From Rubripirellula lacrimiformis (GTDB taxonomy: Bacteria > Planctomycetota > Planctomycetia > Pirellulales > Pirellulaceae): DNA of 64,000 nt. The notes under the pieces were generated by a model. It was not told the origin of the DNA. It worked only from the letters and a program-made list of their open reading frames with translations, and ran no database searches. Location of the stretch: the NCBI RefSeq assembly GCF_007741535.1, contig NZ_CP036525.1, positions 5,456,001-5,520,000 on the forward strand, given 5' to 3'. The first letter of the stretch is position 1; each line of letters starts with the position of its first letter. Shown here piece after piece: positions 35,001 through 41,000 of this stretch. Position numbers and translations under genes: made by a program.

Positions 35001-38000
35001 GGTGCCGACACGATCACCGTACAAGCCGGTGAATCGGGTGGCGAAGACGCCATCGGAATCGCATTGGGTGACAACGGGTTCATGACCTTCACCGATGCCG
35101 GCGTATTGTTGTCGATCCAAAGTGCCGACAACGATACCTACGGACGCGCCGACACGATCTCCCTTAGCAGTGGCACGAACACCGCCATCGGTGGTGCGGG
35201 TGCAGACGACATTTCGACCGGTGGTGGCCGAAACGTTGTGTTTGGTGACGACGCCGAAGCGATCTTCCGCGCCGATGGCAAGTTGCATACGGCAACCACC
35301 ATTCACTCGGAATTTGGTGACGCCGATACCATCGACCTGGCCAGTGGCGAGAACATCGTCATCGCAGGAGTCGGTGCAGACGACATCACAACCGGCGATG
35401 GCATCAGCACGATCATCAGCGACGAAGGACGCGTCGAGTTCGATGCCGATGGCGAACTGCTGATCGCCGAAAGCATCAATCCAGCCGTTGGTTCAACCGA
35501 CACGTTTTCGCTGGGCAGTGGCACCTACCGTGTGATCGCGGGTGCGGGCGACGAACACATCACTCTTGGTCCAGGCACCAACTACTTGATCGGCGACGCC
35601 GGACGCATCCAAGCCATGGGCGACGGAACCGTCGACATGACCTCGATTGCTCCCGAAGTGGCCGGCGATGATGTGTTGACGGTCAGCGAAGGATTCAACG
35701 TCCTGATCGGTGGTAGCGGTGCGGACACGATCACGGTCGAGACTGGCGAATCGGGTGGCGCAGACGCCATCGGAATCGCTCTTGGCGACAATGGTTCGAT
35801 GACGTTCACCGACGCCGGCGTGCTGTTGTCGATCCAAAGTGCGGACAATGACACGTACGGTCGCGCTGATACGATCGCGCTTAGCAGTGGCACCAACACC
35901 GCTATCGGTGGTGCCGGTGCGGACATCATCACGACAGGTGGTGGCCGAAACGTCGTGTTTGGTGACGACGCCGAAGCGATCTTCCGCGCCGATGGCAAGT
36001 TGCACACCGCAACCACCATTCACTCGGAATTTGGTGACGCCGACACGATTGATCTAGCGAGCGGTGAAAACATTGTCATCGCAGGCGTGGGTGCAGACGA
36101 TATCACCACCGGAGACGGTTTCAGCACGATCATCAGTGACGAAGGACGCGTCGAGTTTGATGCCGATGGCGAATTGCTGATTGCCGAAAGCATTAACCCC
36201 AGCGTGGGGTCGACTGACCTGTTTGATCTTGGCAGTGGCGTTTACCGCGTGATCGCGGGTGCGGGCGACGAACGAATTGAATTGGGCCCAGGCACCAACT
36301 ATGTGATCGGTGACGCTGGACGCATCGAAGCGTTGGAAGACGACACCGTTTTGATGACGTCGATCGCCCCCGAGGTCGCTGGCGATGATGAACTGATTGC
36401 CAGCGAAGGCTTCAACGTGTTGATCGGTGGCAGCGGCGCCGACACGATCACCGTGCACGCTGGCGATACCCCCGACCCAGACGCAATCGCAATCGCATTG
36501 GGCGACAACGGTTCGATGACGTTCACCGATGCCGGTGTATTGTTGTCGATCCAGAGTGCTGAAAATGACATTTACGGGCGTGCCGATCAAATTTCATTGA
36601 CCAGTGGAACCAACACGGTCATTGCAGGTGCCCAGAACGATAGTGTCACCACTGGCGGAGGCCGCAACGTGGTCTTCGGCGACGATGGCGAAGCAACGTT
36701 CAATGCGGTTGGCGATCTGCAAGTTGCCCGCAGCACGCACATGTCCTTTGGTGGCAAAGATGTGATTTCGATCCAGGAAGGCATCAATGTCGTCATCGCC
36801 GGTGCGGACGAAGATCAGGTCACCGTCACCGATGGTGACAATACGGTCTTGGGTGATAACGGCGAAGTTCTGATTAGTTACGACGTCAACACGGGCGATC
36901 GATCCGGCCGAACGGTCCATACGATTTCGGGTGAAGTCGGTGCGGCCGACACCATCACGGTGGGTGCCGGCACCAATATCCTGATGGGCGGTGCCGAAGG
37001 CGATGCAATCACAGCGGGCGATGGCCAGAACGTGATCCTAGGCGACAATGGCGAAGCGACGTTCGGAATCAACGACAAGCTGTTGATTGCCACCAGCCTT
37101 GACTATGCGATTGGCGGCAACGACGAAATCTCGGTCGACGATGGATTGAACGTTGTGATCGCAGGTGATGGCCAGGACGGTGTGACCGTTGGCGGTGGCC
37201 ATAACACCATCTTGGGCGACAACGGCGAAGTGATCCTGAATTACGACAGTGAATCCGAGTCGATGGCAAGCCGCATCGTCCGCACATTGGCCGGTGCCAT
37301 CGGTGCCAGCGATATCGTCCGCGCCGCGGCGGGTTTCAATGTCGTGATGGGGGGTGCCGACGGTGACGTAATCGAATCATTTACCCCAGATGGCGAGACA
37401 GTTCCCGAACAACCCGCAACCTTCATTGCGATGGGCGATAACGGCGAAGCCTTCTTTGACGGGCAAGATCGTCTGCTGAACCTGACCACGATCGATGGTG
37501 AAAACGGCGGGAACGATACGATCACAACGACGTCGGCTGATGACATTTTGGTTGGCGGTGTCGGCGACGACATCATCACTGCCAACGAAGGCAACGACAT
37601 TATCCTGGGCGATACAGCCAACATCACCTGGGAAGTTCGCGACGATGTCTGGACGCTGATTGAGGTCACCGCGCTGAACGAACAGCTCAATCAAGCCGGT
37701 AGCGACACGATTCACGGCAACGACGGCGACGACCTGATCATGGGTGGTATGGCCAGCGACACGCTCTACGGCGACTCTGGTTTTGACGTCATCCTGAACT
37801 ATCAAGGAACCGTCCAGTGGCCGATGACCTACACCGAGGCGGTGTCGGGGTGGGCCGATCAGTCCCAACGACGACTGCTAGGAAAGTCGTTGTCACTGTT
37901 CGAACTGCAGAACTTCATCACACCGATGAACGTCGGTGGTGACATTTCGGTGGGCGACAATTCACTGTTTGGCGGCTTGGGCGACGATGTGTTGTTCATC

Positions 38001-41000
38001 ACCCCCGGCGGCAACGATCAGATGAGTGACGAATCCGGCTACGACACCGTCAATTTCCAATTGGCCGGTCGTGGGGTGGTCTTTGACGTCGACAAACTGG
38101 GCCGCGTTCAATACGTCAACGATCCCGTCGGCCAAACGGGTGCAACGGTTCAAATCAACCGCAGTGCCCCAGCACCGGCACCAAGTCCGATCGAAAATGT
38201 CGTCACAACCCCTTACCAGGACGTGCTGTACATTTCACCGATCAACGCCCCAAGAACGGTATCGATGCGTAGCCAGGACGACGCTGCCACACCTTTCCCA
38301 GGCGATGAGATGCGAATCCACACGTTTGGGTCTCGCGTGATCGACAACGGTCTGTCTTTGATCGTCGAAGGTCTTGGCACGATCACTCACTACGGCACCG
38401 AAACGTTGGAGTGGTTGGATGCGGCACCGCTGATCTTTGACGATCAGTCCGGGGCATGGACGGCGCAGGGTGGTGCGGTCCAACCGTTCGCCGGTGCCTA
38501 CAACAATGATGTCTTCCGTGGTCTAAGCGGACCAACGTCGGTCGCCGGATGGATGGTCAATGGCCTGACCGAAGGCAAGTATGCGGTTTCCATGACTTGG
38601 CCCGATAAACAGTCTTCGGTGGTCGGGTCCCAAGTGGTCACGGTGAACGATGCGGACGGAAACTACCGTCATCACGATGTGTTCGATCAACGCCAGGTTC
38701 CCGCCAGCTACCAGACCGAAGCAACGCGTTGGCAGGATTTGACGGCTCCCATTCTGGTGGACGATTTCCATCTTCAGTTGAACACGACCGGTGCGGCAAA
38801 CAATGTCGCCTACCTGACGGACGCGGTGCGAATCGAACGGATGCGGCTGAACAGTCCCGAGATTCGCATGATCGATCTGGCGACCGGGAAAGAGGTCCAA
38901 GACGAATACTCGCTTGCCGACATGGGATCCACCCTGGTTGGCGACAGCATCACAAGGACGTTCCGGATCGAAAACCATGGCGATCAGCCGTTGGTCCTGG
39001 ATACGCAAGCGACCGGAAACCCGTCCGCGTTCCGACGTGTCAATGGAACGCTGCTGGACGCTTTGCAAAGCCCTTCGCTTCCCAACGGTTTCAGCTCGGC
39101 CACGTTTGCCGAATCGACAGTTGCACCCGGCGAATCGACGATCATGACTGTCGTGTTCTCACCAGATTCGGTAGGCACCTTCAGCGGCGACCTGGTGATC
39201 GAAACCAATGACGTCGACGAAGCGTTGTTCTCGTTTGCCGTCCGTGGACGATCCTTGTCGCCCGTGGGCAAAGTAATCACGATCGACAACAACCAACCGG
39301 GATTCACGGTCAATAGCGGCACGTTTGCCAATCAATCGCGGCCCGGTGCGGTCAACGCAAACGAGGCAAACGCCACCACGGCCGGCGATCAGTCGGCCAC
39401 TTGGACGTTCAACGACCTGGAACCCGGTCACTATCGCATTTCGGCAACCTGGGTTGGATCGGACACCACCGCGTCGACGCATGCCGAGTACACGCTGGAA
39501 ACCGCTGGTCATTCCGAATTGGCGGTGATGAACCAGCGTGTTCGTCCCACCGAACGAACCGAGTCGTTTACCGATCGTGGCAATCAGTGGATCGATCTTA
39601 GCGAAGACTTTGTCGTGACCGGCGATTCGCTGAGCGTGACCTTGCACAACAGCCCACGCGGGACCGTTTTTGCGGACGCCATTCGCATTGAACGTTATGC
39701 CGTAGCCCCCGTGGCCACGCCTCGAATGGTTGTCAGCGAAGTCGTCAATGGTGGCGTACTAGAGAACCGCCATGGCATTCTGGATTTTGGCATTACGAAC
39801 CTGTTCGGCAGCATCGAAAAAGAGATCCAAGTGACCAATCGCGGCCGTGCGGATCTGGTCTTCACCGATGCACCGCAAGTCCCCGGCGGTTTCTCTCTCG
39901 TCTCACCCATTGCCGCTACCACCTTGGAACCAGGCGAATCGACGGTCATCCGACTTCGTTACGATGCCAACAGTTCCAGAGGATCAAGCGACACCCTTCG
40001 GTTGTTCACCAACCAAGCAGCCAATGCGGTATTCGCGATCGAATTGGTCGGCGAAGTGCAAACCGAATACATGATCGACAATTCGTCGTCGGCAGGATTC
40101 AGCAGCAATTTCGCGACCGACATCCACCGCTATGCCGTCAACGAAACGCGGGCAGTCAGCACGAACCGATCCACCGACGGTGTCGCAACCTATACGTTCG
40201 ACGGTTTGACCCCGGGCAACTATGCGGTCTATGCAACCTGGGTTTCGTCGTGGAACAACCGGACGCCACTTTCAACAGCGGCTCCGTTCACGATTGCCGG
40301 TGGCACAACATCGACCACCATTCTGGTCAACCAGCAGATCGATCCCTCCGACGAAACCGATGGTCATGTCGACTGGGATTGGTTGAACAACTACACGATC
40401 GTGGGCGACAAGTTGGTCGTGACGGTATCCGACAACGATCGATCGACCGCAGTTCAGGCAGATTCGATCCGCATCGTCCACCTTTACGATCCGGCCGTGG
40501 AGATGTACCTGGATGGCGAGCGTTTGAATTCACATTCCGATCTGGATTTTGGAACGGTCCCTGCGGGAGCGTCGATCACCAAGCAGTTCACAGTTCACAA
40601 CCCATCCCACACGCCGCTGTGGGTTGGATCGCTGGGGGATCTGCCATTTGGATTCACGCAGACTGGATTCGCTCCGCAGTTTTTGCCTCCTAGCCAAGAC
40701 ATGACATTCGACGTCACGTTCACGGCGCCCACGATGGGCAACTACGGTGGCGTGATGGCGTTGCAATCCAGCGATGCCGCGTTGGCCAGTTTCGATCTAA
40801 ATCTTCTGGCCACAGCAGCCAGCAGTGCGGTCGTGCTGGATGATCGCGATCCGTCGTTCCGGACTCAATCCGGTCGATTCGCGCCACTGGATCGCAGTGG
40901 TCTTGGATTGATTGACGACACCACGTCGTATACCAGTTTGCGAAACACCGCGGGCTACTGGGACGTCACCGGACTGTCCCCAGGGATCTATCGCGTTTCA

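Noticed and set aside
32657-35306. Series of long minus-strand frames at exact 717-bp spacing
   Set aside because: They are antisense shadows of the RTX-like repeats of the giant gene; the spacing comes from the repeat, not from real genes.
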